From contig CAWAKJ010000002.1 in NCBI GenBank assembly GCA_963782595.1, positions 682,001 to 746,000 on the forward strand: DNA of 64,000 nt. The letters are read 5' to 3'. A program made the position numbers and the translations under genes. The notes under the pieces were generated by a model that saw only the letters and a program-made list of their open reading frames with translations, was not told the DNA's origin and made no database searches. Source of the stretch: JAMQPK01 sp963782595. Lineage in GTDB: Bacteria; Acidobacteriota; Vicinamibacteria; Vicinamibacterales; JAMQPK01. This document shows, one piece after another, positions 51,223 through 59,993 of this stretch; the first letter of the stretch is position 1, and every line of letters starts with the position of its first letter.

Positions 51223-52994
51223 TTGCCTGTGACGCGTACCATTTCGCTGACTGTCGTCGTGCCGGCGAGCACCTTTTCGATGGCTGCTTCGTGCAGCGTG
51301 CGCATGCCTGCCTGGCGGCCGGCCTCGAACAGTCTGGGACTGTCGGCCTGCTCGGAGATCAGGCGACGGATGTGTTCGGTGATCGGGAGAATCTCGAAGA
51401 TGCCATCCCGGCCGCTGTATCCGGTCTGCCGGCAGTGCAGGCAGCCCAGGCCTTTCTTGAGGGTGCGCTGCGACAACACGTCGAGCGGCACACCGAGCGC
51501 CAGTGCCTCCTCGCGGGTCGGCGCATATTCTTCTGCACAGTGTGTGCAGATGACGCGCACGAGGCGCTGCGCAAGGATGCCCAGCACAGTGGAGCTGATG
51601 AGAAACCCCGGTACTTTCAGGTCGAGCAGCCGGGTAATGGACGACGGGGCATCGTTGGTGTGGAGGGTCGACAGAACGAGGTGGCCCGTCAGCGCCGCCT
51701 GAACGGCGTACTCAGCGGTTTCGGTGTCCCGGATTTCGCCCACCATGATGATGTCCGGATCCTGGCGCAGGACGGTTCGCAAGGCGGTTGCGAAGGTGAC
51801 GTCTATTTGCGGGCGTACTGCCACCTGATTGAATTCCTCGTGAATCATTTCGATCGGGTCTTCGATCGTCACGATGTTCACTTCCGGTTTCGCCAGGAAT
51901 TTCAGAGCAGAGTAGAGCGTCGTCGTCTTACCGCTGCCCGTGGGCCCCGTCACGAGAATGATACCGTTGGTCTTCGACAGGAAGTTGAAGAAGAGCGGCA
52001 GCTCGGCCTGGGAAAACCCGAGCCGGTCGACCGGCTTGAGCAGGATGTCGGGATCGAAGATGCGCAGCACGGCTTTCTCGCCGAACGCGGTAGGCATGGT
52101 CGACACGCGGATTTCGATTTCGCGGCCACCCTGTTCGCGCTTGATGCGGCCGTCCTGCGGGCGCCGCTTTTCTGCGAGGTTGCAGCCCGATAGCAGCTTG
52201 ATGCGCGAGACGATTGCCTGGTACACCATGCGCGGAATCAGGTGCACTTCGTGGAGCACGCCGTCGATCCGCAGCCGGATGACCGTGGCATCGCGTTTGG
52301 GCTCGAAGTGGATGTCGGAGGCGCGCTGCTCGAAGGCGTAGCTCAGGATATGATCCAGCGCAGTGATGACCGGCGCGGCGGCCGGGTCGAGTTCTTCGGT
52401 CTCGGTCGACAGAAACTCCTGGTTGCCCAGGTCGACCGCCAGCCAGTTCGACGTGAGCTGCTTTTCGGCGCTCTTGAGGCTCGTTTTGAGGCCATAGAAC
52501 GCGCGGTTCAGCGATTCCACATCGCTGCGGGTGGAGACGACCCGTTCGACCTCGAGCCCCGTGACGCTGCGGATGTCGTCGAGCGGAAACGGCGCGAGCG
52601 GATCGTGAACCGCCACCGTCAGCGTTGTCTCGTTCTTCGAGATGGCGATGAGCCCATTGCGCCGGGCGAACGGGCCGGACAAGGCGGTCGTCACGACATC
52701 GAGATCGAGATCGAGCGGGTTGATCTTGACGAAGCGAAGACCTGAGTAGCGCGCGAGGGCTTCTGCCACTTGTATCTCGGTCGCGATGCCGAGGCTGACC
52801 ATCGTCTGCTCGATCGAGATCGACTTCAATCTGGCGGTGCGCCGGATCGGTTCAATCTGGTCAGGCGAGAGCAGCTTGCAGAAGACCAGCACCTGAAGGA
52901 TGTCCGTGCCATCGGACGGACGCCCGCCCGTCAGGGGTTGCCCGCGTTTGCGTTGTGGAAAAGGCGGCGTCGGACCCGGCTTGGAAGGGCTCAA
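51219..52994 (-). CDS. Type IV pilus/type II secretion ATPase (PilB/GspE family)
   Basis: A 591-residue assembly ATPase that powers pilus or secretion pseudopilus extension at the inner membrane. N-terminal MshEN-like domain ('LGIATEIQVAEALARYSGL', about 30-170), then the ATPase: 'RASDIHFEP', Walker A 'GPTGSGKTTTLYSAL', Asp box 'VTIEDPIEMIHEEFNQVAV', Walker B 'LRQDPDIIMVGEIRD' and His box 'TGHLVLSTLHTND'. A zinc site is seen in 'CTHCAEEY' and 'CLHCRQTGYSGRDGIFE'. No pilin genes are adjacent. The downstream overlap with a PAS kinase suggests sensory control of pilus or secretion function, which is inference from position. Divergent from a small gene 23 bp away. Confidence 0.92.
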   Translation of the reverse strand: MSPSKPGPTPPFPQRKRGQPLTGGRPSDGTDILQVLVFCKLLSPDQIEPIRRTARLKSISIEQTMVSLGIATEIQVAEALARYSGLRFVKINPLDLDLDVVTTALSGPFARRNGLIAISKNETTLTVAVHDPLAPFPLDDIRSVTGLEVERVVSTRSDVESLNRAFYGLKTSLKSAEKQLTSNWLAVDLGNQEFLSTETEELDPAAAPVITALDHILSYAFEQRASDIHFEPKRDATVIRLRIDGVLHEVHLIPRMVYQAIVSRIKLLSGCNLAEKRRPQDGRIKREQGGREIEIRVSTMPTAFGEKAVLRIFDPDILLKPVDRLGFSQAELPLFFNFLSKTNGIILVTGPTGSGKTTTLYSALKFLAKPEVNIVTIEDPIEMIHEEFNQVAVRPQIDVTFATALRTVLRQDPDIIMVGEIRDTETAEYAVQAALTGHLVLSTLHTNDAPSSITRLLDLKVPGFLISSTVLGILAQRLVRVICTHCAEEYAPTREEALALGVPLDVLSQRTLKKGLGCLHCRQTGYSGRDGIFEILPITEHIRRLISEQADSPRLFEAGRQAGMRTLHEAAIEKVLAGTTTVSEMVRVTGK

Positions 52995-53017
52995 ATGAAG
53001 ATCTTATCGGAGCTTCC
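52995..53017. promoter_or_regulatory. 23-bp divergent start region (PilB/GspE and small protein)
   Basis: Only 23 bp lie between the start codons. The segment has GATCTTATC near the middle (GATAAGATC on the other strand) and CGGAGC, a possible Shine-Dalgarno for the rightward gene. Third divergent pair in the window with such a short gap. Confidence 0.35.
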
Positions 53018-53269
53018 ATGATTTATCGATATAAGCCGGAGGTCCTCGAACAACTGGCGAGGCATGGTGTGATCCCCAGACCGACGACACCGCCGACCAC
53101 CGCGCGCGCAGCGGTCAACGACATCTATCGCTACGAATTGCGTCTGTTACGAGATCGGTATCTGGTCGGAGAATTTTCGAAGCAGGCGTATTACGACAAG
53201 GTAGTGGAAGTGAGGAATCGGTACCCGGTCATGGCGATACTGACCAGATACTGGACGCTGGGGGAATGA
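53018..53269 (+). CDS. Small conserved-looking protein of unknown function
   Basis: An 83-residue soluble protein, 'MIYRYKPEVLEQLARHGVIP' at the N-terminus followed by a Pro/Thr linker and a helical region rich in Tyr and Arg ('DIYRYELRLLRDRYLVGEF'). No signal peptide or membrane helix. ATG 53018 has GGAG about 8 nt upstream; the frame continues left but overlaps the PilB/GspE start. Family not recognised. The compact Tyr-rich sequence and standard codon use argue for a real gene. Position opposite the pilus ATPase may or may not be meaningful. Confidence 0.55.
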   Translation: MIYRYKPEVLEQLARHGVIPRPTTPPTTARAAVNDIYRYELRLLRDRYLVGEFSKQAYYDKVVEVRNRYPVMAILTRYWTLGE

Positions 53270-53274
53270 ACAGA

Positions 53275-53403
53275 ATTGGCAGATTGGCTGATTGGCAGAT
53301 TGCATGATTAAAAGAGTAGTCGTGCGGTCTTGAACTGCGAGATCCGCCCGACATGGGTGAATCCGACAATCAATCTACTAATCTGCCAATCCGCGAATCT
53401 ACC
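53275..53403. repeat. Octamer-word palindrome (ATTGGCAG) before sufT
   Basis: Left half: attggcag, attggctg, attggcag, attgcatg (53275-53306). Right half, inverted: aatctact, aatctgcc, aatccgcg, aatctacc (53372-53403). Both halves keep 8-nt register and are imperfect complements, separated by about 65 bp. It fills the gap between two convergent genes. Confidence 0.82.
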
Positions 53404-53413
53404 AATGCGTGTA

Positions 53414-53827
53414 TCAGTACATACCCAGCGTCAGCTTGGCCATGTCCGACATCTTGTCGCGCGTCCAGGGAGGATCCCATACGATCGCGACCTGCACGTC
53501 GTTCACGCCAGGCACTTCGCGGACGCGCCGCTCGACCTCGATTGGGATGGTCTGCGCGGCAGGGCAGGCCGGAGCGGTCAGCGTCATTCGCACCTGCACG
53601 TTGTTCGCGATGTCGACATCCAGGTCGTACACGAGCCCGAGCTCGTAGATGTTGACCGGAATCTCCGGATCGAACACCTTGGACACGGCTTCGACGAGAA
53701 GGGGTTTCAGCGTCAGCGTGTTGAGGGGGTTTGGTGTAAACGTCGCTTGAGCGGCCGGACCTTCTGGTTCAGGATTCTGTTCTTGGGGCGCCGGGGCATC
53801 GGCAAGCGGAATAATGCGGTCGCTCAT
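53414..53827 (-). CDS. sufT: SufT / MIP18-like iron-sulfur assembly protein (DUF59)
   Basis: A 137-residue SufT-type protein with a Pro/Glu-rich N-terminal extension (about 1-38) and a DUF59 domain. Family marks are 'FDPEIPVNIYELGLVYDL', 'TLTAPACPAAQTIP' and 'DVQVAIVWDPPWT'. SufT helps maturation of iron-sulfur proteins under high cluster demand. It is the last gene of the suf operon, 3 bp after sufU. Confidence 0.92.
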   Translation of the reverse strand: MSDRIIPLADAPAPQEQNPEPEGPAAQATFTPNPLNTLTLKPLLVEAVSKVFDPEIPVNIYELGLVYDLDVDIANNVQVRMTLTAPACPAAQTIPIEVERRVREVPGVNDVQVAIVWDPPWTRDKMSDMAKLTLGMY

Positions 53828-53830
53828 AGA

Positions 53831-54280
53831 TTACTCGGTGGAGACCACTTCGTGTTCCGCGGTCATCGCCGCTTTCATGGTGTGCCACGCAAGACTCGCG
53901 CACTTGACGCGCATCGGATATTCGCGCACGCCCGACAGCACGGCCAGCTTGCCAAGGGAATCCGATTTGACGTCGGCGGTCGCCGGTGCGGTGACCATTG
54001 CATGGAACTGGTCGAAGAACGCATTCGCTTCGGCCATGGTCTTGCCCTTCAAGGCGTCGGTCATCAGCGAGGCTGACGCCTTCGAGATGGCGCAGCCGGT
54101 CCCCTGAAAACCGAGATCCTTGATCATGTCTCCCTCGATATACAGGAAGACGGTGATTTTGTCGCCGCACAGCGGGTTGTACCCCTCGGCTTTGCGGTTC
54201 ACCGGGTCGGGCACGCGGAAGTTCCGCGGCCGCTTGTTGTGATCGAGGATGACCTCTTGGTACAGCTCTCTTAAATCCAT
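53831..54280 (-). CDS. sufU: SufU, zinc-dependent sulfur acceptor for SufS
   Basis: A 149-residue IscU-like protein that takes persulfide sulfur from SufS. Conserved cysteines are in 'YNPLCGDKITVF', 'GTGCAISKASASLM' and 'VKCASLAWHTMKAA', with Asp in 'CGD', matching the Zn-binding SufU type. N-terminus 'MDLRELYQEVILDHNKRPRN' is typical. It overlaps sufS by one base. Confidence 0.94.
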   Translation of the reverse strand: MDLRELYQEVILDHNKRPRNFRVPDPVNRKAEGYNPLCGDKITVFLYIEGDMIKDLGFQGTGCAISKASASLMTDALKGKTMAEANAFFDQFHAMVTAPATADVKSDSLGKLAVLSGVREYPMRVKCASLAWHTMKAAMTAEHEVVSTE

Positions 54281-55518
54281 TACGCAAATATCTCGCGCAC
54301 GCGGGCGAGAGCGCCGACGAGCGCGTCGATTTCCTCTTTCGTATTGTACAGTGCCAGCGACGCCCGCGCGGTGGCGGGCACGCCCATCCGCTCCATGAGC
54401 GGCTGCGTGCAGTGATGGCCCGTACGAATCGCGACACCTTCCTGGTCGAGAATGGTGCCGATGTCGTGTGGGTGCACATCCTCCATCACGAACGACAGGA
54501 TGCTCGCTTTTTTAGACGCCGTACCGACCATCCGGATCCCGGGGACCGCCGTCAGCGCCCGCGTTCCGTAGGTCAGCAACTCGCGTTCATACGCCTGCAT
54601 TGCCGTCAAGTCTATCGCCTGCAGGTAGTCGATCGCAGCGCCAAGACCGACTGATCCTGCAATGTTCGGCGTGCCGGCTTCGAACTTGTTCGGCACGACG
54701 TTGAAGGTCGTCTTCCTGAACGTCACTGCGCTGATCATGTCGCCACCGCCCTGGTAGGGCGGCATCTTCTCGAGCAGCGGCAGGCGGCCCCACAGCACGC
54801 CAATCCCAGTGGGTCCGAACAGCTTGTGGCCCGACAACGCATAAAAGTCGCAACCGAGCGCCTGCACATCGACCGGCATGTGCGCGACGGCCTGTGCGCC
54901 GTCCACCAGCACCGGCACTCCCCGGGCGTGCGCCTTCTCGACGATGGACGCAATCGGGTTGATGGTGCCGAGCGAGTTCGACACATGTACGACGGCGACG
55001 ATCCTGGTGCGGTCGGTAATCAGACCGTCGACGAGATCGATCCGGAGCTCGCCTTCGTCGGTGATCGGAATCACCTTGAGCTGGGCGCCTTTCTCCTCGC
55101 AGATGAGCTGCCACGGCACGATGTTCGAATGGTGCTCCATCTCGGTGACGAGCACTTCGTCGCCCTTGCCGATATTCACGCGGCCGAAGGTCTGCGCCAC
55201 CATGTTGATGGCCTCAGTCGTTCCGCGTACGAAGATAATCTCCCGCGCGTCCGGCGCGTTCATGAACGCGCGCACCTTCTCGCGCGCCTCCTCGTAGGCG
55301 CGAGTCGCCCGCTCGCTCAGCAGATGGACGCCGCGATGAATATTGGCGTTGTCTTCGGCGTAGCTGCGCACCATCGCGTCGATGACGGCCTGCGGCTTCT
55401 GTGTCGTGGCAGCGTTGTCGAGATAGACGAGGGGCTTCCCGTGAATCCGCTGGTTCAGGATGGGGAAGTCCCGCCGGACTCGCTGGACGTCGAAGGCAGT
55501 GGCGACCTTAGTTGACAT
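54280..55518 (-). CDS. sufS: Cysteine desulfurase SufS
   Basis: A 412-residue class V aminotransferase-fold enzyme that takes sulfur from cysteine as persulfide. PLP-lysine is in 'LSGHKLFGPTGIG', and the catalytic Cys is in 'RTGHHCTQPLM' near the C-terminus; 'EMEHHSNIVPW' and 'HVSNSLGTINP' are typical group II marks. It overlaps sufD by 11 bases upstream and sufU by one base downstream, showing tight coupling. Sulfur goes to SufU. Confidence 0.95.
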   Translation of the reverse strand: MSTKVATAFDVQRVRRDFPILNQRIHGKPLVYLDNAATTQKPQAVIDAMVRSYAEDNANIHRGVHLLSERATRAYEEAREKVRAFMNAPDAREIIFVRGTTEAINMVAQTFGRVNIGKGDEVLVTEMEHHSNIVPWQLICEEKGAQLKVIPITDEGELRIDLVDGLITDRTRIVAVVHVSNSLGTINPIASIVEKAHARGVPVLVDGAQAVAHMPVDVQALGCDFYALSGHKLFGPTGIGVLWGRLPLLEKMPPYQGGGDMISAVTFRKTTFNVVPNKFEAGTPNIAGSVGLGAAIDYLQAIDLTAMQAYERELLTYGTRALTAVPGIRMVGTASKKASILSFVMEDVHPHDIGTILDQEGVAIRTGHHCTQPLMERMGVPATARASLALYNTKEEIDALVGALARVREIFA

Positions 55519-56836
55519 GGGGCAGCCGCGCGGTCAACTTGTCTTCGAGATACGCACGAACCGGCTCGATCTTCACCCGGTTCAGGATGTCGCCGGCGAA
55601 CGCGTGCACGAGCATCGCCCGCGACTCGGCCACGCCCAGCCCCCGCGATCGCAGATAGAACAGCGCGGTTTCGTCCAGCTGGCCGATGGCGGCGCCGTGA
55701 GTGCACTTGACGTCGTTGGCGAAAATCTCCAGCTCGGGCTTCGTGTCGATGACGGCGTCGTCCGAGAGGAGCAGCGCCTTGTTGGTCTGCTTGGCGTCGG
55801 TCTTCTGCGCGTCGGGCCTCACGATGATCTTGCCGTTGAAGACCGCGCGCGACTTTTCCCCGAGAATGCCTTTGTAGACTTCGTGGCTGTTGCAATGCGG
55901 CATCGCATGATCGATGGTCGTGTGGTTGTCCACGAGCTGCGTGCCGCGGGCGACGTACAGGCCGTTCAGCGTGCAGTCGATCCCCTCGCCGTCGAGGGTC
56001 GCCACCACGTCGTTGCGGACGAGCCCCCCGCCGAACGTGAGCGAGTGCGACGAGAAGTTCCCGCTGCGCGCGCTGCGCAGAAACATGCTCGCGATGTGAA
56101 ACGAGTCCTCAGGCTCTTCCTGGAGCTTGTAGTGATCCACAACGGCATTGGCGCCAAGCCAGATTTCACCCACCGCATTCGTGAACGCCGTGCCTGTGCC
56201 GACGTATCGCTCGAGGAGTGTCATCTGCGAGCCCTCGCCGGCGACGACGAGCAGGCGGGGGTGCGATATCGTCGCGGTACCTTCGGCCGCCGATACGAAC
56301 GTCACTTCGACAGGCCGTTCCAGCACAACATGGCGATCGATGAGGACGACAACGCCATCGTTCATGAAGGCGGTATTCAGCGACGTGAACGCGTTGGTCT
56401 GCGTCACGGAGAGCTTGGCGAGATACGGCTCCAGGAGCGCGGGGTTCGACGCCAGCGCCGCTTCCAGGCCGACGATCTGAACGCCTTTTGGCAGCGTGTC
56501 GAGTTGCGACAATCCGGGAGCGAAGCGGCCGTTCACGCACACAGCATGCGCCACAGGGGAGCTGAGCGGGGCCGAGTGCTTTCCGCTGATCTTGACGACA
56601 CTGTTCCGCGGACGTGTGAACGTGCGTTCCGCGATGGGCGCCACGCTGGTGAAGCGCCACAGCTCGTTCCTCGTCGTCGGAAAACCGAGGCGCTCGAACT
56701 GTGTGATGGCGCTTTCGCGCGCCTGCGTCACCCAGGCCGGTTGCGCCTGTCCCTGCTCGACTGAGCGGCGGTAATCGGCGACGTAGTGGGCCAGTTGCGG
56801 GCTTGCGGGCTGTTTCTGTTCGACGACTTGAGCCAT
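55508..56836 (-). CDS. sufD: Fe-S scaffold complex subunit SufD
   Basis: A 442-residue SufD: N-terminal helical region, then the parallel beta-helix core ('LLVVAGEGSQMTLLERYVG', 'GDILNRVKIEPVRAYLE') and the conserved C-terminal 'KCTHGAAIGQLDETALFYL' region. It forms the SufBC2D scaffold. Overlaps sufS by 11 bases; 38 bp gap to sufC. Confidence 0.93.
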   Translation of the reverse strand: MAQVVEQKQPASPQLAHYVADYRRSVEQGQAQPAWVTQARESAITQFERLGFPTTRNELWRFTSVAPIAERTFTRPRNSVVKISGKHSAPLSSPVAHAVCVNGRFAPGLSQLDTLPKGVQIVGLEAALASNPALLEPYLAKLSVTQTNAFTSLNTAFMNDGVVVLIDRHVVLERPVEVTFVSAAEGTATISHPRLLVVAGEGSQMTLLERYVGTGTAFTNAVGEIWLGANAVVDHYKLQEEPEDSFHIASMFLRSARSGNFSSHSLTFGGGLVRNDVVATLDGEGIDCTLNGLYVARGTQLVDNHTTIDHAMPHCNSHEVYKGILGEKSRAVFNGKIIVRPDAQKTDAKQTNKALLLSDDAVIDTKPELEIFANDVKCTHGAAIGQLDETALFYLRSRGLGVAESRAMLVHAFAGDILNRVKIEPVRAYLEDKLTARLPHVN

Positions 56837-56874
56837 GGTTCCGATTTATGCTCCGGCAGGGCTGACGCCCCGCA

Positions 56875-57630
56875 TTACATCAACTGTGGCTCGGCTTCGA
56901 TCCAGCCGTAGCCTTTTTCTTCGAGGTGCAGCGCCAGATCCTTGCCGCCCGAGCGCACGATTCGTCCATCCTGCAGCACGTGCACGAAGTCCGGCACGAT
57001 GTAGTTGAGCAGACGCTGATAGTGCGTCACGACGACGATCGCCCGATCGGGAGCGCGCATCGCATTCACGCCTTCGGCGACGGTCTTGAGCGCGTCGATG
57101 TCGAGCCCGGAATCGGTCTCGTCGAGAATGGCCAGCTTCGGTTCCAGAACGGCCATCTGGAAGATCTCGTTGCGCTTTTTTTCGCCGCCCGAGAACCCTT
57201 CGTTCACCGGCCGGCTCAACAGTGCCGGATCGATGTGCAGGATGTTGGCCTTTTCCTTGACGAGCGCCATGAATTCCATGGCGTCGAGCTCGGGAATGCC
57301 GCGGTGCTTCCTCTGGGCGTTGATGGCGGCTTTGAGGAAGTATGCGTTGTTCACTCCCGGAATCTCGACGGGATACTGGAACGCCATGAACACGCCTTCG
57401 CGCGCGCGATCCTCCGGCGCCATTTCGAGCAAGTCGCGGCCGTCGTAGGTGACCGAGCCTCCGGCGATTTCATATTCAGGATGGCCCGCCAGGACCCGGG
57501 CGAGGGTGCTCTTGCCCGAGCCGTTCGGGCCCATGATGGCGTGCACCTCGCCCTTGTTCACCGTGAAGTTGATGCCGCGGAGGATATCCTTGCCTCCGGC
57601 GCGGACCTGAAGATTCGTAATCTGAAGCAT
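56875..57630 (-). CDS. sufC: Fe-S assembly ATPase SufC
   Basis: A 251-residue ABC-type ATPase: Walker A 'GPNGSGKSTLARVLAG', signature 'GFSGGEKKRNEIFQM', Walker B 'LAILDETDSGLDIDAL'. It drives the shape change of SufBC2D for iron entry. The frame is open upstream to 58182 but that part is a shadow of sufB; ATG 57630 starts the conserved domain, 8 bp after sufB. Confidence 0.95.
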   Translation of the reverse strand: MLQITNLQVRAGGKDILRGINFTVNKGEVHAIMGPNGSGKSTLARVLAGHPEYEIAGGSVTYDGRDLLEMAPEDRAREGVFMAFQYPVEIPGVNNAYFLKAAINAQRKHRGIPELDAMEFMALVKEKANILHIDPALLSRPVNEGFSGGEKKRNEIFQMAVLEPKLAILDETDSGLDIDALKTVAEGVNAMRAPDRAIVVVTHYQRLLNYIVPDFVHVLQDGRIVRSGGKDLALHLEEKGYGWIEAEPQLM

Positions 57631-57638
57631 GGTTGTTC

Positions 57639-59084
<1,446 letters not shown>

Positions 59085-59095
59085 AATGGATACTT

Positions 59096-59133
59096 GGGGT
59101 CTGACCCCGGCGCTTGTAACGGGGTCAGACCCC
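59096..59133. repeat. GGGGTCTGACCCC repeat pair between sufB and the A-type carrier gene
   Basis: GGGGTCTGACCCC (59096-59108) and GGGGTCAGACCCC (59121-59133) are each nearly self-complementary and are inverted copies of one another around a 12-nt spacer. Only one base separates the second copy from the stop codon of the upstream gene. Similar GGGGTC-GACCCC motifs are scattered in many bacterial genomes. Confidence 0.75.
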
Positions 59134-59134
59134 G

Positions 59135-59461
59135 TTACGCGTTAAAAGACAGCCCGCACCCGCACGTGCTCTTCGCGTTCGGGTTGTTGAACATAAACCC
59201 GCGGCTCATGAGGCTCGTGTCGTAATCGAGCTCGGTCCCTTGAAGCAGGGAATAGCTCTTGGGATCGACAAAAATTCGCGCCTCCCCGGGTCCCGTAAAA
59301 ATCTGGTCCGTTGGCCGGGCGTCCTGCTCCCAGCCAAAGATGTACTCGTAACCCGAGCAGCCGCCCGCCTTGATGCCGATACGCAGGCCCCCGCCTTCTA
59401 AGCCGTTCTTGGCCAACATCTTGTGGATTTGGCTCGCCGCGTTCTGACTTATGGTAATCAT
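59135..59461 (-). CDS. A-type iron-sulfur carrier (SufA/ErpA/IscA family)
   Basis: A 108-residue carrier with the three conserved cysteines ('AGGCSGYEY' and 'STCGCGLSF') that hold and transfer [4Fe-4S] or [2Fe-2S] clusters. It is the first gene of the leftward suf operon, 50 bp upstream of sufB. Order therefore is A-type carrier, sufB, sufC, sufD, sufS, sufU, sufT. No Rrf2-family regulator gene is seen in the window, though an operator-like site lies in the promoter. Confidence 0.92.
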   Translation of the reverse strand: MITISQNAASQIHKMLAKNGLEGGGLRIGIKAGGCSGYEYIFGWEQDARPTDQIFTGPGEARIFVDPKSYSLLQGTELDYDTSLMSRGFMFNNPNAKSTCGCGLSFNA

Positions 59462-59485
59462 GGGTACTGGGCCGGGATAAAATCC

Positions 59486-59498
59486 GACCTATTTAGTC
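59486..59498 (-). promoter_or_regulatory. IscR/Rrf2-like operator at the suf transcription start
   Basis: The minus-strand sequence GACTAAATAGGTC matches 11 of 13 positions of the E. coli IscR type 1 core (GACTRWWWYAGTC). It covers the predicted start site, where a bound repressor would block transcription. The regulator itself is not encoded here, and the match is to a consensus from another phylum. Confidence 0.4.
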
Positions 59499-59502
59499 CT
59501 AG

Positions 59503-59530
59503 ATTATCACCCCGCTCCGGCAAAGGTCAA
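59503..59530 (-). promoter_or_regulatory. Sigma70-type promoter of the suf operon
   Basis: On the minus strand: -35 TTGACC (complement of 59525-59530), 16-bp spacer, -10 GATAAT preceded by T (complement of 59503-59508). Transcription would start near 59496, about 35 nt before the ATG of the A-type carrier gene. This is the best promoter by consensus in the window. Confidence 0.65.
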
Positions 59531-59539
59531 TTGCGCGCC

Positions 59540-59569
59540 TTGACGACCCTGGAGGCGCACCTTTATACT
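59540..59569 (+). promoter_or_regulatory. Rightward promoter for a candidate small RNA
   Basis: TTGACG (59540-59545), 18-bp spacer, TATACT (59564-59569), predicting a start near 59576. It lies back-to-back with the suf promoter. No protein-coding start with a ribosome-binding site follows before the terminator. Confidence 0.5.
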
Positions 59570-59575
59570 CGTCGG

Positions 59576-59777
59576 CCAATGTTCGCGTGTACCACTAAAC
59601 CGACCACTCGCCCCTCGACAACGCTCGGGACGACCCTGAGCCTGTCGAAGGGTCGAAAGCGGGTTCCGACCAGCGGGACCGGTAGAGTCGGTGGTGTGCG
59701 TGCGCTCGGCGCCTAGTCAAGAAGCGAACCGAGATTCAGTCACCCGCCGACGCACCAGCGCCGGCGGGTTTTTTTTT
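59576..59777 (+). ncRNA. Candidate small structured RNA between suf and dap operons
   Basis: A segment of about 200 nt bounded by a good promoter on the left and a strong intrinsic terminator on the right, with no convincing reading frame. Local pairing is visible: CGCGTGTA/CCAC near the 5' end with GTGGTGTGCGTGCG near 59690, and an internal hairpin CGACCCT/AGGGTCG (59621-59645 area). It could be a 6S-like regulatory RNA, a 5' attenuator for asd or a non-functional repeat-rich stretch. It did not match the lysine riboswitch, tmRNA, SRP RNA or RNase P features I know. Confidence 0.35.
59742..59777 (+). terminator. Strong intrinsic terminator before asd
   Basis: ACCCGCCG (59742-59749) pairs with CGGCGGGT (59762-59769), followed by a run of nine T. 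This is the strongest T-tract terminator in the window and ends whatever starts at 59576. Confidence 0.85.
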
Positions 59778-59976
59778 GCTTGCCCACCGAAGCGTTCAGC
59801 GCGAAGGTGGGCCCGCCTTCGCACCTTCGGTGCTTCGGCGCGACAGGTAGGTAGATTGCATCGCGTAGGGCAGGGCATCAGCCCAGCCAGGCGGCATTGG
59901 ACGCGAAGCGGCGCGGGGCGATGGGCCCCGCAAGCGCAGCGTCCAGGAGCGGGGGAGGGGCCCCCGCGACTAAACA
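59778..59976. repeat. Repeat-rich intergenic stretch upstream of asd
   Basis: Holds no gene. It contains GCCCACC/GGTGGGC arms (59782-59812) with GAAGCG/CGCGAAG words, CCTTCGGTGCTTCGGCG, a GGGCCCC-type hairpin and an end GCGACTAA (59966-59973) shared with the element upstream of lpxD (6482-6489). The asd ribosome-binding site GAAGGAG follows. Confidence 0.6.
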
Positions 59977-59993
59977 CGAGGAAGGAGTCAGTT

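Noticed and set aside
59540..59993. Lysine riboswitch upstream of asd
   Set aside because: The position is right and GGAGGCGCAC recalls the L-box start, but the AGAGTA and GCCGAAG core motifs are missing and the segment ends in a terminator with its own promoter.
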